64,000 nt of DNA. It comes from Okeania sp. SIO2B3 (lineage in GTDB: Bacteria; Cyanobacteriota; Cyanobacteriia; Cyanobacteriales; Microcoleaceae). The notes under the pieces are model-generated. The model ran no database searches. It was given only the letters and a program-made list of their open reading frames with translations, and was not told the origin of the DNA. The stretch is from contig NZ_JAAHGH010000002.1 in the NCBI RefSeq assembly GCF_010672525.1, positions 562,754 through 626,753 on the forward strand. The letters are read 5' to 3'. Shown here one piece after another: positions 18,780-28,223 of this stretch. Made by a program: the position numbers and the translations under genes. Numbering within the stretch: position 1 is the stretch's first letter; each line of letters opens with the position of its first letter.

Positions 18780-21716
18780 ATGAATATTTTAGGTAAAAAT
18801 TGCCATATTCCTACAGAAAATCTACAATGGAGTGAACGTATCACCATTACTCAAGGTGATATTATTTCTCAGCAAGTAGAGGCAATTGTTAATCCAACTA
18901 ACAATAATCTCCGCAGTTACGGACTATGTACCAAAATTCATCAAGTAGCAGGAGAAGTACTCAGAAGCGCAACCAGACAGATAGAATGGCTCGATATCAG
19001 TGAAGCTAAAATCACTAAAGGCTATCAACTCCAGGCTTCGTACATCATTCATACCTGTGCCCCCGTTTGGGATCAAACTAACAGCCAAACCTCTAGTCAA
19101 CAGTTAGCTCAATGTTATCATAACTGTCTGGAGGTAGCAGCAAAAAATCAAATTAATACTCTCGCTTTTCCCTGTGTAAGCACGGGAATGCGAGGGTTTC
19201 CCAGAGATTGGGCTGCAAAAATAGCCATGACAGAAGTGGTGAAATTTTTACAACACAACTCCCTCCCCTGGAAAATAATTTTTGTCTGTGGCGAGTCAGA
19301 TGATTACGAACAATATCAAGCACATCTACCAACTGATATAACTTCTCCCACTTCTTCCGAACAACCTCAAGTTCAAATTGCGAAAAGTTTAGTTGCTCGA
19401 ATTGAATCTAAGTTTAGAGTCGCTATTATTGGCAGTACTTCCTTTTGGGGTGTGACTACCGAGGCAATATGCAAAGCTACTGGTAGACAACTGGCAACAT
19501 TAGAAAATTTAGCTCTGTTGACTGGTGGAATTATGGGTGTACCCGAAGCAGTATCCCTGAGTTTCTGGCGAGAGCATCAACAGCAAAATAAATTTGCCCC
19601 AGTTTACCATATTCAGCCTACTGGATTTGAACCGTGGGAATATGGTATAAATTTGTATGGAGGCAAAACTCTATCTGAGCGCCGAGAAATTCTGGCTCGG
19701 ATGGCATCAATATATATCCTGATTGAAGGTGGCCCCGGAGCTAAACAGGAGGCTGAAACTGCAATGGCAGCAGGTGCAGTGGTGATTCCGGTGGGAGTAA
19801 CGGGAGGTTTTGCTAAGGAACTTTATCAAAAAATGTCTCGCCCTTACTATATACCTTCTCAGTTGTGGCAAAAATTGGGGGAAGGCTATATTTCATCGGA
19901 AACAGTGGCAGAAGCGATCGCTCAAATTATGGAAAAAATCTGGCAACGTCCCAAAGAAGTGATGTTTAACCCTGAAAAAAAATCTGTTACCGATTTAGAA
20001 TTGCGATCGGCATTAGGGGTTAATTACCGGAAGTTGCGAGATTTATTAGCAGCATCTCAATGGCAAAAAGCGGACTGGGAAACTTTCCGCCTGTTTTGTG
20101 AAATTGCCCTGAGAGTAGAAGTACACAAAGGTGTTAAAGAAATTCGGGAAATTTTGAAGACAATTAACAAGAATACTCAACCAAAGAGATTTCGCGAACT
20201 CACTGACTTGCTGCAACATTACCAGACAATGTTTCACAGTATTCATCAACAGAAGTTTCCCTCTTGTTCGCTTTATGGTTATCTTCCTGGTTGCCTTAAT
20301 TGGAAGTTTATTAATAAATTGCCTTTACTAGATTTACAAACAATTGATTTACTCTGGATGGTATATTCTGGCGGGCGTTTTGGTTTCAGCGTGCAGGAAA
20401 GAATTTGGCAAACATTATTTACTCAGGATGAGGCGAAGGTGGAGGATAATTTTATCAGTTGTGTAGGGCGAGGTTATTCTCAAGGTGGAGATGCTTATCA
20501 GGAGGGTGAAAATTTTACCCTGAATTCTCCCGAGGGGTTGTTACCTTGGCTCAACTGGTATGATGCTGAGGGTAATCTTCACGGTATAGAATGTGATGGG
20601 AAGTTACGTTATTTGACGGGTGGGTTTGCTCAGAAGGGTGTGATGAGAAAGCTATGGCAAGAGGGAATTAGGAAAAGGTTGGAAGTGGGAGATAATGATT
20701 TTTCTAATTGCGTGCTGAGTGGTTTAAATTTGCAGGGTTTGAATTTTCAAGGTGCTAATTTCAGGGGTGCTTATCTACAGAATGCTAATTGTGAGGGGGC
20801 AGTATTTACTGATGCCGATCTTAGAGGTGCTAATTTAGTAGGAGCCAAATTTTCAGTGGGAGCTTTGCAAGAGGCAGTTATCGACCGGAGTGATGCGTGC
20901 AGTTGTCAATGGTTGAAATCTTATACTATTTTAATTGTTGATGATTCTATTATTGTTCGTCAACTTTTGAGTACGACTTTTACTAATGCTGGTTATGAGG
21001 TAGAAATTGCTAGAAATGGAGTAGAAGCTTGGGAAAAATTACAAAATAATTTACACGTTGATGTGATTTTATTAGATATAGAAATGCCGAGAATGGATGG
21101 TTATGAACTAACTAAAAAAATCAGAAATGATGCTAAGTTTAAAAATATATTAATCGCTATTTTAACTAATCGTGCTATGGCTAGAAATAAACAGAAAAAA
21201 ATTCAGGAAGAATTTAATTATTGTTGTTATTTGAACAAACCTTTGGCTGAGGAAAAAGTGTTAGAAACTATCAATAATATTTTGAACAAATGTGTGAAGC
21301 ATGAGACTATTTTAATTGTGGATGATTCTATTACTATTCGTGAACTTTTGAGTATGACTTTTATCAAAGCTGGCTATCAGGTAGAAGTAGCAAAAGATGG
21401 GTTAGAAGCTTGGAATAAATTGCAAAATAATTTACAGGTTGATTTGATTTCATTAAATATAGAAATGCCGAGGATGAATGGTAGAGAGTTAGCTTTAAAA
21501 ATTAGAAAAGATTCTAAGTTACAAAATTTACCAATAATTTTTATGACTTCTCGTGGTAAATCTAGAATGGGTGTAGCAATTGAACAATCAGTTAATAATT
21601 GTGCTTATTTGACAAAACCTTATGTTGAAGAGAAGGTATTAGATACTGTCAAAAGTTTATTGAAAAAAGAAGGAGTCAGTCCTCAGGAGTCAGGAGTCAG
21701 GAGAAAGGAAGGATGA
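18780..21716 (+). CDS. Macro - SLOG - GUN4 - pentapeptide - REC - REC fusion protein
   Basis: A 978-residue soluble multidomain protein. Residues about 20-183: Macro domain (QGDIISQQVEAIVNPTNN; PCVSTGMRGFPRDWAA), which binds ADP-ribose-type ligands in known members. About 205-385: SLOG/LOG Rossmann domain (VAIIGSTS; LTGGIMGVPEA; EGGPGAKQEAETAMAAGAVV), a nucleotide-ligand fold. About 405-590: GUN4-like (YRKLRDLLAASQW; LDLQTIDLLWMVYSGGRFGF), with about 70 extra residues between its first helices and core; GUN4 binds porphyrins and activates Mg-chelatase. About 638-705: pentapeptide repeats. REC1 715-835 has DD721-722, Asp766, Lys820. REC2 842-962 has Asn893 in place of the phospho-acceptor Asp, with DD848-849 and Lys946 kept. 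Overall function is unknown; a light, redox or stress input to tetrapyrrole synthesis is inferred. The last ~12 codons come from AGGAGTCAGGAGTC repeats. Confidence 0.85.
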   Translation: MNILGKNCHIPTENLQWSERITITQGDIISQQVEAIVNPTNNNLRSYGLCTKIHQVAGEVLRSATRQIEWLDISEAKITKGYQLQASYIIHTCAPVWDQTNSQTSSQQLAQCYHNCLEVAAKNQINTLAFPCVSTGMRGFPRDWAAKIAMTEVVKFLQHNSLPWKIIFVCGESDDYEQYQAHLPTDITSPTSSEQPQVQIAKSLVARIESKFRVAIIGSTSFWGVTTEAICKATGRQLATLENLALLTGGIMGVPEAVSLSFWREHQQQNKFAPVYHIQPTGFEPWEYGINLYGGKTLSERREILARMASIYILIEGGPGAKQEAETAMAAGAVVIPVGVTGGFAKELYQKMSRPYYIPSQLWQKLGEGYISSETVAEAIAQIMEKIWQRPKEVMFNPEKKSVTDLELRSALGVNYRKLRDLLAASQWQKADWETFRLFCEIALRVEVHKGVKEIREILKTINKNTQPKRFRELTDLLQHYQTMFHSIHQQKFPSCSLYGYLPGCLNWKFINKLPLLDLQTIDLLWMVYSGGRFGFSVQERIWQTLFTQDEAKVEDNFISCVGRGYSQGGDAYQEGENFTLNSPEGLLPWLNWYDAEGNLHGIECDGKLRYLTGGFAQKGVMRKLWQEGIRKRLEVGDNDFSNCVLSGLNLQGLNFQGANFRGAYLQNANCEGAVFTDADLRGANLVGAKFSVGALQEAVIDRSDACSCQWLKSYTILIVDDSIIVRQLLSTTFTNAGYEVEIARNGVEAWEKLQNNLHVDVILLDIEMPRMDGYELTKKIRNDAKFKNILIAILTNRAMARNKQKKIQEEFNYCCYLNKPLAEEKVLETINNILNKCVKHETILIVDDSITIRELLSMTFIKAGYQVEVAKDGLEAWNKLQNNLQVDLISLNIEMPRMNGRELALKIRKDSKLQNLPIIFMTSRGKSRMGVAIEQSVNNCAYLTKPYVEEKVLDTVKSLLKKEGVSPQESGVRRKEG

Positions 21717-22689
21717 AAGTGAGAATTATCTAGGGATATTCCAGTATTTTATGCCTGCATTGAATAGAAGTATAGAGTGCGACAGTTATATAACCGAGTT
21801 TGATATTGAATCTTAATTATTCGGTAATATTTTTAACGATAATAGGCATAAAGTGAAATACTTATTCCTATTCCTAAATTTACCGAAAAATTGTGGTTTA
21901 AAGCCTCCCCTTTTAAGGGGATAATAAATAAAAATTTTCATGATTAGTCAATCCTCTTCTTTTCAAGGAGAGGTAATTATTCATTATTCATTATTCATTA
22001 TTCATTATTGAACATCTTTCCGTTCCCTGTTGCCTGTTGCCTATTACCGAAAAATTGTGGTTTAAAGCCTCCCCTTTTAAGCTATGCTTTATAAACATCT
22101 TTCTTAATATAAAACGTAGACATTATAGACAAGTTATGTACTATCCTTTCAAAGATTTTTGCCAGAGAAAAAGTGCATTAAAAAGTAGATTTTTTTTGAT
22201 AACTTAAGTAGTTTTTCCTATCTACTATGATTCTTTCTCCCTTCTCCCCTGCTCCCTACTCCCCTACTCCCCCTACTCCACACAAGGTTTTCAGGAGTTC
22301 CTTATAAGGGATAGCCTTGGATAGGGGATGGTAAAGAAAAATTTTCATGATTAGTCAATCTTCTTCTTTTCAAGGAGAGGTAATTATTAATTAGGGTCTG
22401 CTGAAAAAATTGGTTGGTGGGGTAAGACACGGGGACGCACCAGACGCGGGGACGGGGAGATGGGAGCACAGACAACAGTTTCGGCCATTTTATGTGAAGA
22501 AATTTTCTTGAATTTCAGCAGAAAATTTCAGTAAATTGATGCCCATAAGAGCCATAAACTAGGAGATAAATTGAATATAAAAAGCTCCATTACCTTAGCT
22601 ATCCTGACTTTTAGCTTTATTCAGCAAGCCCTAATTATTAATTATTCATTATTCATTATTCATTATTCATTGTTGAACTGTTCCCTATT
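21717..22689. other. Intergenic: repeated fragments and one TIR element
   Basis: No gene is seen. The block TACCGAAAAATTGTGGTTTA...CCTCCCC occurs at 21884 and 22045, and AAAATTTTCATGATTAGTCA...CAAGGAGAGGTAATTATT at 21932 and 22339 (a related pair is at 24570-24680). CTCCCCTACTCC repeats lie at 22238-22278. A TTAGGGTCTGCTGA element fills 22391-22634. Confidence 0.65.
22391..22634. mobile_element. MITE-like element, TIR TTAGGGTCTGCTGAAAAA
   Basis: Left end TTAGGGTCTGCTGAAAAA, right end TTATTCAGCAAGCCCTAA. No ORF. A better matched copy is 24228-24498; a degraded right end is at 9192-9205. Confidence 0.7.
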
Positions 22690-24195
22690 ATGAAACTTTT
22701 ATTAAATTATTTCACAATTATAATTAGCTTATTTTCCCTGCAAAACTTAGCTTTAGCAGAAACAAATACTCTAGAAAATCAACCTCAAAAACCTCGGTCA
22801 GTAAAAATATTTCCTACTAATTTTCAGCCAGAAACACCAGAGCAAAAATTAGCTGAAGCAGACAGACTTTATTTAGCAGGAGAAAAAACAGCAGCCGAAA
22901 AACTTTACCGAGAAGTAAAAGAACCATTTTCTGAAGATATTGAAGCTAAAATTAATCGTCCTAAAGCAATTTATGAACCTACAGAATTACCAATAACAGC
23001 TCAAGTTTATTGGCGACAAGCACAAGAAGGATTAGCTAAAAATCTAGAGACTCAAATCTTGATAGCTTTAGAATTATTAGTCAAAGAATATCCTGAATTT
23101 ATTCCAGCTCATATTAAATTTGCAGAAGTATTAAAAGCTGATGAACAAACAGAATTAGCCTTAGAAAGATTACATCAAGCAGCGAGTTTATATCCCAACG
23201 AACCAGAATTAATGAAAGCTCAAATTACTGCTCTAGCAAATGAAAAAAAATGGTTAGAAGCAACTTTATCTGCCCAACAATTTGCTTTAATGAATCCCGA
23301 ACATTCCCAAGTAGATGAATTTAATCAATTAGCAGAAACCTATAGAAAAAAATTTCAGTCTCAACTCAAATCAAAATTAAGAGGAAATACAATTGCTAAT
23401 GTTGTGACTGGTGCTTTAGGAGTAGCTCTTACTGGCAATCCATTTGCTGCTATGAATGCAGTTCAAACAACAGCATTAATGCTCCGAGGAGAATCAAGAA
23501 TTGGCAAAAATTTAGCAAAATCTGCCACTAAAAGTTTACCTATGGTTGAAGATGAAACAATTCTTGAATATGTTAATACTATGGGGCAAAAACTTGCAAA
23601 AATGACTGGTAGAGACGAGTTTGAATATCAGTTTTATATAATTAATGATGAAAATCTTAATGCTTTTGCTTTACCTGGTGGGCAAATATTTATTAATTTA
23701 GGAGCAATAGTTAAAACTAATTCGGAAGCAGAATTAGCAGGTTTACTTGCTCACGAACTAGCTCATACTGTATTATCTCATGGATTTCAGTTAATGTCTG
23801 AAGGTAATTTAATTAGTAGCGTTACTCAATATATTCCTTATGCGGGTGGTGTAGTTAGTAATTTAATTGTACTTAACTATAGTCGAGAAATGGAACGTCA
23901 AGCAGATGTATTAGGAACACGAATTTTAGTATCAGCAGATTATGCAGCAGATGGGGTAAGAAATTTGATGAAGACTCTGAATAAAGACACAGAAGATAGA
24001 GGTATTATTGCTTGGTTATCCACTCATCCAGAGACAGCAGAAAGGGTACGTTATTTAGAAGAGTTAATTGTTAATAGTGGTTATAATCGTTATGCTTATG
24101 AAGGAGTAGTTTATCATGGGAAAATTAAGGAAAAAGCTAAAGCATTATTAGTAGAAAAGAAAAAAGATTTTTCAGCAATAGGGAATAGGGAATAG
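22690..24195 (+). CDS. Exported M48-family metalloprotease with TPR-like N-terminus
   Basis: A 501-residue BepA/YfgC-like protease. A signal peptide is clear (residues 1-23, ending LALAE). Residues about 50-225 are helical repeats of TPR type (EQKLAEADRLYLAGEKTAAEKLYR; AEVLKADEQTELALERLHQAASLYPNEPEL). A Gly/Ala-rich, moderately hydrophobic stretch is at 232-262. The M48 catalytic site HELAH is at 355-359, with the third zinc ligand in EMERQAD (Glu402). Unlike BepA, which has C-terminal TPRs, these repeats precede the protease domain. It probably acts in the periplasm in outer-membrane protein quality control. No strong ribosome-binding site; ATG chosen for the signal peptide. Its C-terminus is coded at the edge of repeat sequence (AGGGAATAGGGAATAG). 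Confidence 0.9.
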   Translation: MKLLLNYFTIIISLFSLQNLALAETNTLENQPQKPRSVKIFPTNFQPETPEQKLAEADRLYLAGEKTAAEKLYREVKEPFSEDIEAKINRPKAIYEPTELPITAQVYWRQAQEGLAKNLETQILIALELLVKEYPEFIPAHIKFAEVLKADEQTELALERLHQAASLYPNEPELMKAQITALANEKKWLEATLSAQQFALMNPEHSQVDEFNQLAETYRKKFQSQLKSKLRGNTIANVVTGALGVALTGNPFAAMNAVQTTALMLRGESRIGKNLAKSATKSLPMVEDETILEYVNTMGQKLAKMTGRDEFEYQFYIINDENLNAFALPGGQIFINLGAIVKTNSEAELAGLLAHELAHTVLSHGFQLMSEGNLISSVTQYIPYAGGVVSNLIVLNYSREMERQADVLGTRILVSADYAADGVRNLMKTLNKDTEDRGIIAWLSTHPETAERVRYLEELIVNSGYNRYAYEGVVYHGKIKEKAKALLVEKKKDFSAIGNRE

Positions 24196-24879
24196 TTGGG
24201 AGTGGGGGAGATTAAATATTGAAGTAATTAGGGTTTGCTGAAAAAGTCTGATGGGTGAGGGTAGGAGACAGGAGACAGGAGACAGGAGACAACCCACCCC
24301 TCCCCTCCCAGGAGGGGAGTTATGGGAATAAGCGAGGAGGTAGAAGTAAGAATTGTTCCTCAATTTTTATGTCATAATTATTCCAAAATACTAGCTTTTT
24401 GCAGCTTTTTCCATCGAAAAGCTGGTACTTTTCCCATACCTAAAATTGCTAAAACCAATATCAGTCAATACGCGTGATATTTATTCAGCAAACCCTAATT
24501 ATAGAGTTATAAACATATGCTATATAACTGGATTTTTCCTCCTTTTGATTCCTGACTCTTCTCTGATTATTTACCGAATAATTAAGATTTAAAGCCTCTC
24601 CTTTAAATGAGAAACAAGAAAAAGTTTTCCTTTTAGTCAATCCTTTTCTTATTCAAGGAGAGGCAATTATTAATTATTAATTGTTGAAAATATAATCTCC
24701 GAATAATAGCGTGACAAAAAAACCTTCTCCCTTTAAACCTTTCTTTTCCTTCTTTCTTTCCCTTTCTCCTTCCTCCTTCTTCTTTCTTCCTTCTTCTTTC
24801 TTCCTTCTTCCTTCTTCCTTCTTCCTTCTTCCTTCTTCTTTCTTCCTTCTTCCTTCTTCCTTCTTCCTTCTTCAAAAAA
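24196..24879. other. Intergenic: TIR element and CTTCTTC heptamer tract
   Basis: No gene is seen. 24228-24498 is a TTAGGGTTTGCTGA element; 24570-24680 repeats the CCGAATAATTAAGATTTAAA...CAAGGAGAGG blocks of 21884-22390; 24775-24873 is a long TTCTTCC heptamer tract of STRR type ending near the stop of the next gene. Confidence 0.65.
24228..24498. mobile_element. MITE-like element, TIR TTAGGGTTTGCTGAA
   Basis: Left TTAGGGTTTGCTGAA and right TTCAGCAAACCCTAA are perfect 15-bp inverted ends of a 271-bp element. The interior includes GGAGACAGGAGACAGGAG repeats also present near 8970. Confidence 0.78.
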
Positions 24880-25278
24880 TTAATTCGACTTACCGTCACT
24901 ACCTAAATATTCTCGGTAGGAACAAATTTTATCTCCTCTCACATCAAAAGAAACTGCTACTCGATTTTTATAAGCTTTTCCCCACATCGGACCTTCATCC
25001 CGAAATTCAAATACTACTGTTGTTTTATTGCTAGTAATATTGTCTAAAGAAGTAATTGAAAGTCCTTCACTATAAGCTTCAGAAACATACTGAAAAAATT
25101 CTCTAGCACGGTCTTTTCCTTGGTTTAAACCATGAAATTTTCCTACAGGAAACCAAAAGGTAAAGTCATCAGTAAGCATATCCAAAAATTCTTCCCATTC
25201 TCCAGTTGCTAAACCGTGGGTAAATTTATCAAATGCTTTTTTAGCAACGGTAATTGTATTTATTTCTGTTTGAGTCAT
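24880..25278 (-). CDS. SnoaL/NTF2-like protein
   Basis: A 132-residue single-domain protein. The order of elements fits the NTF2-like cone fold: N-terminal helices (AKKAFDKFTHGLATGEWEEFLDML), TDDFTFWFPVGKFHGLNQGKDRAREFF, and strands (TTVVFEFRDEGPMWGKAYKNRVAVSFDVRGDKICSYREYLGS). Members include SnoaL-type cyclases and many proteins of unknown ligand; no catalytic residue set can be assigned. It stands alone, and the 3' end runs up to the heptamer tract. ATG at 25278 has no strong upstream ribosome-binding site. Confidence 0.8.
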   Translation of the reverse strand: MTQTEINTITVAKKAFDKFTHGLATGEWEEFLDMLTDDFTFWFPVGKFHGLNQGKDRAREFFQYVSEAYSEGLSITSLDNITSNKTTVVFEFRDEGPMWGKAYKNRVAVSFDVRGDKICSYREYLGSDGKSN

Positions 25279-25892
25279 TTTTACAAATTCATTTATATAC
25301 TGTTTGTAAACAAAAGATTAACATAGGGTGTGTGACGGTATGCTTATATAGCAATTCCCATACTGATGAGGTACAAAATTTTAGGTTTGAGGGAACAGGG
25401 AATAAAAAGACAAAAAGATAACTGTACCTCACGACCTTGGAGGCTATATCATGTATCTTTGAATACCCACAATAATAATTTTAGAGAACAGGGAGAAATT
25501 TATCAGAGAAAACATTTTTATTATGGCTAATTAATGAGACTTAATATTACTATTTCTGGAATAATGGCCGGTTTTACACCTCACGCATCACGTCCTGTAG
25601 GAGGGGTGCATTACATTTCATTCACTCACCCTACGTGGTTTAATATTTATTTGATAAATTTTGTAAAATATAAAATGCTTTTTAGTTAATAGTTAGGCAA
25701 TAGCAATTAAAGCACAATCATAGCCACGCATCACCAACGCCAGAATTTCATATATCTTCACCCTTGGTTTTACACAAACAATTCCATTCGGACATGATAT
25801 AAAATCTTAATGCATGACTTTTGAATTTTGAATTTTGACTGATAACTTCTTAGAGCTTTAGGAAAGAAACTCAACTTACCCAATCTAATTTT
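25279..25892. other. Intergenic, no gene seen
   Basis: AT-rich spacer. GAGGTACAAAATTTTAGGTTTGAGG (25367-25391) and ACTGTACCTCACG (25422-25434) form loose inverted ends. A lone CGGACATGATAT end of the ATATCATGTCCGG family is at 25790-25801. Confidence 0.45.
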
Positions 25893-26414
25893 TTACAAAA
25901 ACTTATAAATAACTGCTCCTGTTTCAGGGTGATTTTCCATTTCAATTAATCCGTCTTTATATAAACTTTTTAACAGTTCTTTCATTTCTGGTACTGTTTT
26001 ATTTGTGGCAATAATACAATCTCCTATAGAAATTCCTTCTGGATGTTTCTTTGCCAATTCAAGAATAATTTGTGTGTCTGACTTGGGAGGATCTTTTTCT
26101 ATTACTCTTTCTATTTGTTCCTGGGGTAAGTAATTAAATGTTACATCTCCAGAATAGAATCGTTTCTTCAGTATTTTCAGATTTTTCTGTTCTACCATTC
26201 CAGGAATAAAAAATAAATCCAAAAATTGACCCATTCCTAATAAACCTAAGGTGGCTAACCAGATAGTACCTGTGAAATATTTACCCGAATAAAATCTATG
26301 TAATCCGCAAATACCTAAGAAACTAGAACACCATAAAAGGTAAGCCATACCTATATTTCTAGTTTCATCTGTTTCAAGTGCTTTAGGATTGTTAACAATT
26401 TTAGATTTGTTCAT
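25893..26414 (-). CDS. TM2-domain membrane protein with C-terminal winged-helix-like region
   Basis: The start at 26414 (MNKSKIVNN) is chosen because GGAG lies eight bases upstream; a longer frame would overlap the upstream gene. Residues about 20-75 are a TM2 domain: two membrane helices with the GLHRFYSGKYFTGTIWLATLG loop. The soluble C-terminus (about 110-173) has TQIILELAKKHPEGISIGDC and MKELLKSLYKDGLIEME, which resembles a winged helix. This domain pair occurs in cyanobacterial proteins of unknown function. It follows the oxidase gene by 40 bases on the same strand and may be cotranscribed. Confidence 0.82.
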   Translation of the reverse strand: MNKSKIVNNPKALETDETRNIGMAYLLWCSSFLGICGLHRFYSGKYFTGTIWLATLGLLGMGQFLDLFFIPGMVEQKNLKILKKRFYSGDVTFNYLPQEQIERVIEKDPPKSDTQIILELAKKHPEGISIGDCIIATNKTVPEMKELLKSLYKDGLIEMENHPETGAVIYKFL

Positions 26415-26454
26415 TTTTTTGCTCCATAAGTCAATACAAAATTCTATATAAATT

Positions 26455-27546
26455 TTATGAGCTGAATTGACGTACCAAACTAACATCTATATTTTCAATT
26501 TTAGCACAGCCACTCAATGCCATTGCCACTTCTAATTCATCGCGCAATAGCTCTAACAAATGATGTACTCCTGCTTCTCCATTCACTGCTAGTCCCCACA
26601 AAACCGGACGCCCAACTAAAACGCCTTTTGCCCCTAATGCTAATGCTTTGAGAATATCTGTACCCCTGCGTATACCTCCATCCATCAGTACATCAACTTG
26701 ATGTCCCACTGCTGCAACTACTTCTGGGAGAGCATCAAGAGTAGCGATCGCTCCATCTAACTGTCTACCTCCATGATTAGAAACAATAATTCCTTTTGCC
26801 CCATGTTCTACTGCTCGAATGGCATCATCTTCCCGCAAAATTCCTTTAACTACTATAGGTAATGATGTCAATGACTGCAACCAGTCTATATCTCTCCAGG
26901 TAAGAGCTGGATCTAGTTGATCAGCAACATAAGCAAATAACCCAGACTCATCTTCTGTTTGAGGAATTTCTAAATTTGCCATCGATTTTAAATTAGCTAA
27001 TTCCATGTCAGATGGTAAAGTAAACTTATTTCGGCGATCGCGTTCTCTTATGCCCAAAATTGGCGCATCAACTGTCAAACACAATGCTTGATAACCTGCA
27101 GCTTCAGCTCTTTCTACTAAAGCACGAGTGAGAGCACGGTCGCGATGTACATAGAGTTGAAACCAAAAATTTTTTGGCACATTTGGAGCTAATGCCACAT
27201 CTTCTAAACTTTTAGTGGACATGGTACTTAATACCATTATTGTACCTAAATCTGCTGCTACTCTTGCTGTTGCTAATTCTCCTTCTGGATGTGCTAAACA
27301 TTGAAAAGCCATAGGGGCAATTAAAATTGGCATTTTAATATGCTGTCCCAAAATTTTTGTAGTTAAATTTCGCTGGCTAACATTTACTAACATTCGAGGT
27401 CGTAGTTTATATCGTTCATAAGCAGTACGGTTATCTTGTAAAGTAATTTCATCCCATGCGCCACTAGCATAATAATCTTGTGCCATTTGAGATAAATGTT
27501 GTATTGCCAAAGATCCATACTCGAAGATATTAATTGGTTTGTTCAT
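26455..27546 (-). CDS. FMN-dependent alpha-hydroxy-acid oxidase (lactate/glycolate oxidase family)
   Basis: A 363-residue TIM-barrel flavoenzyme that oxidises L-2-hydroxy acids to 2-oxo acids, transferring electrons to O2. Key residues are visible: Tyr25/26 region, PILIAPMAFQ phosphate/FMN motif, QLYV (Tyr132), Lys234, the catalytic SNHGGRQLD (His258, Arg261), and DGGIRRGTDILKALALGA. In cyanobacteria such as Nostoc, close homologues act mainly as L-lactate oxidases, whereas plant relatives are glycolate oxidases; the substrate cannot be settled by eye. It fits the glycolate/lactate disposal branch of photorespiration. ATG at 27546 gives the family-typical N-terminus. Confidence 0.92.
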   Translation of the reverse strand: MNKPINIFEYGSLAIQHLSQMAQDYYASGAWDEITLQDNRTAYERYKLRPRMLVNVSQRNLTTKILGQHIKMPILIAPMAFQCLAHPEGELATARVAADLGTIMVLSTMSTKSLEDVALAPNVPKNFWFQLYVHRDRALTRALVERAEAAGYQALCLTVDAPILGIRERDRRNKFTLPSDMELANLKSMANLEIPQTEDESGLFAYVADQLDPALTWRDIDWLQSLTSLPIVVKGILREDDAIRAVEHGAKGIIVSNHGGRQLDGAIATLDALPEVVAAVGHQVDVLMDGGIRRGTDILKALALGAKGVLVGRPVLWGLAVNGEAGVHHLLELLRDELEVAMALSGCAKIENIDVSLVRQFSS

Positions 27547-27806
27547 TATTGTTGGTAATTGGTAATAATTAAATGGTAATTGTCAACAGTTTCAATAGTG
27601 TTTGTAGGTCTGATGCTGTAAATGAGAAAAATTTATCTAATACCTAAGTTAAACAAAAGACAATTTTGCGGAAATTGAACGTGAATACTCACTACTAAAT
27701 CTCGTCATAACTAATTATCAAAATATTATAAGTTTTGGATAAAAAATTAATTTATATCGTATCATAATCTTGTACTATTTAGAGTATATTGCTTATCGAA
27801 AAAATC

Positions 27807-28223
27807 ATGGTAAATTTGAATACTAACGATCGTCTCAAGCGAGAGATACTAACAAATTCTAAAATAATTGCCGTGGTGGGTCATTCCGATCAACCAATTC
27901 GTACTAGCTATCAAATTGCTAGATTTTTACGAGAGGTAGGTTATAAAGTTTATCCTGTTAATCCAGTAGTTAAAGAAATTGATGGTCAGCCTAGTTATGC
28001 TGCTTTAACAGATATTCCTGAACCTGTGGATATTGTTAATGTTTTCCGCCGTTCTGAATATTTACCAGAAATAGTAGATTCAGCGATCGCTATTCATGCC
28101 AAAACTATTTGGACTCAGCTAGGTGTTAAAGATTGGCAGTCAGCAAATAAAGCATTAGATGCAGGTTTAAATTTAGCAATGGATGTTTGTATTAAGGTTG
28201 AGTATTTGCGACTTCTTGGCTAA
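27807..28223 (+). CDS. CoA-binding domain protein (YccU-like)
   Basis: A single Rossmann-type CoA-binding domain of 138 residues: KIIAVVGHSDQPIRTSYQIA, YKVYPVNPVVKEIDGQPSY, DIVNVFRRSEYLPEIVD, TIWTQLGV, NLAMDVCIKVEYLRLLG. The ATG at 27807 is chosen; the frame opens earlier at a TTG with no support. Members bind CoA and probably sense acyl-CoA state, but no reaction is known. Its last 32 bases overlap the 3' end of the convergent membrane-protein gene. Confidence 0.85.
   Translation: MVNLNTNDRLKREILTNSKIIAVVGHSDQPIRTSYQIARFLREVGYKVYPVNPVVKEIDGQPSYAALTDIPEPVDIVNVFRRSEYLPEIVDSAIAIHAKTIWTQLGVKDWQSANKALDAGLNLAMDVCIKVEYLRLLG

Noticed and set aside
24633-25034. ORFs rich in Lys/Glu/Arg or Phe/Leu/Ser on the two strands
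   Set aside because: They are translations of a TTCTTCC heptamer tract, with no family resemblance or ribosome-binding site.
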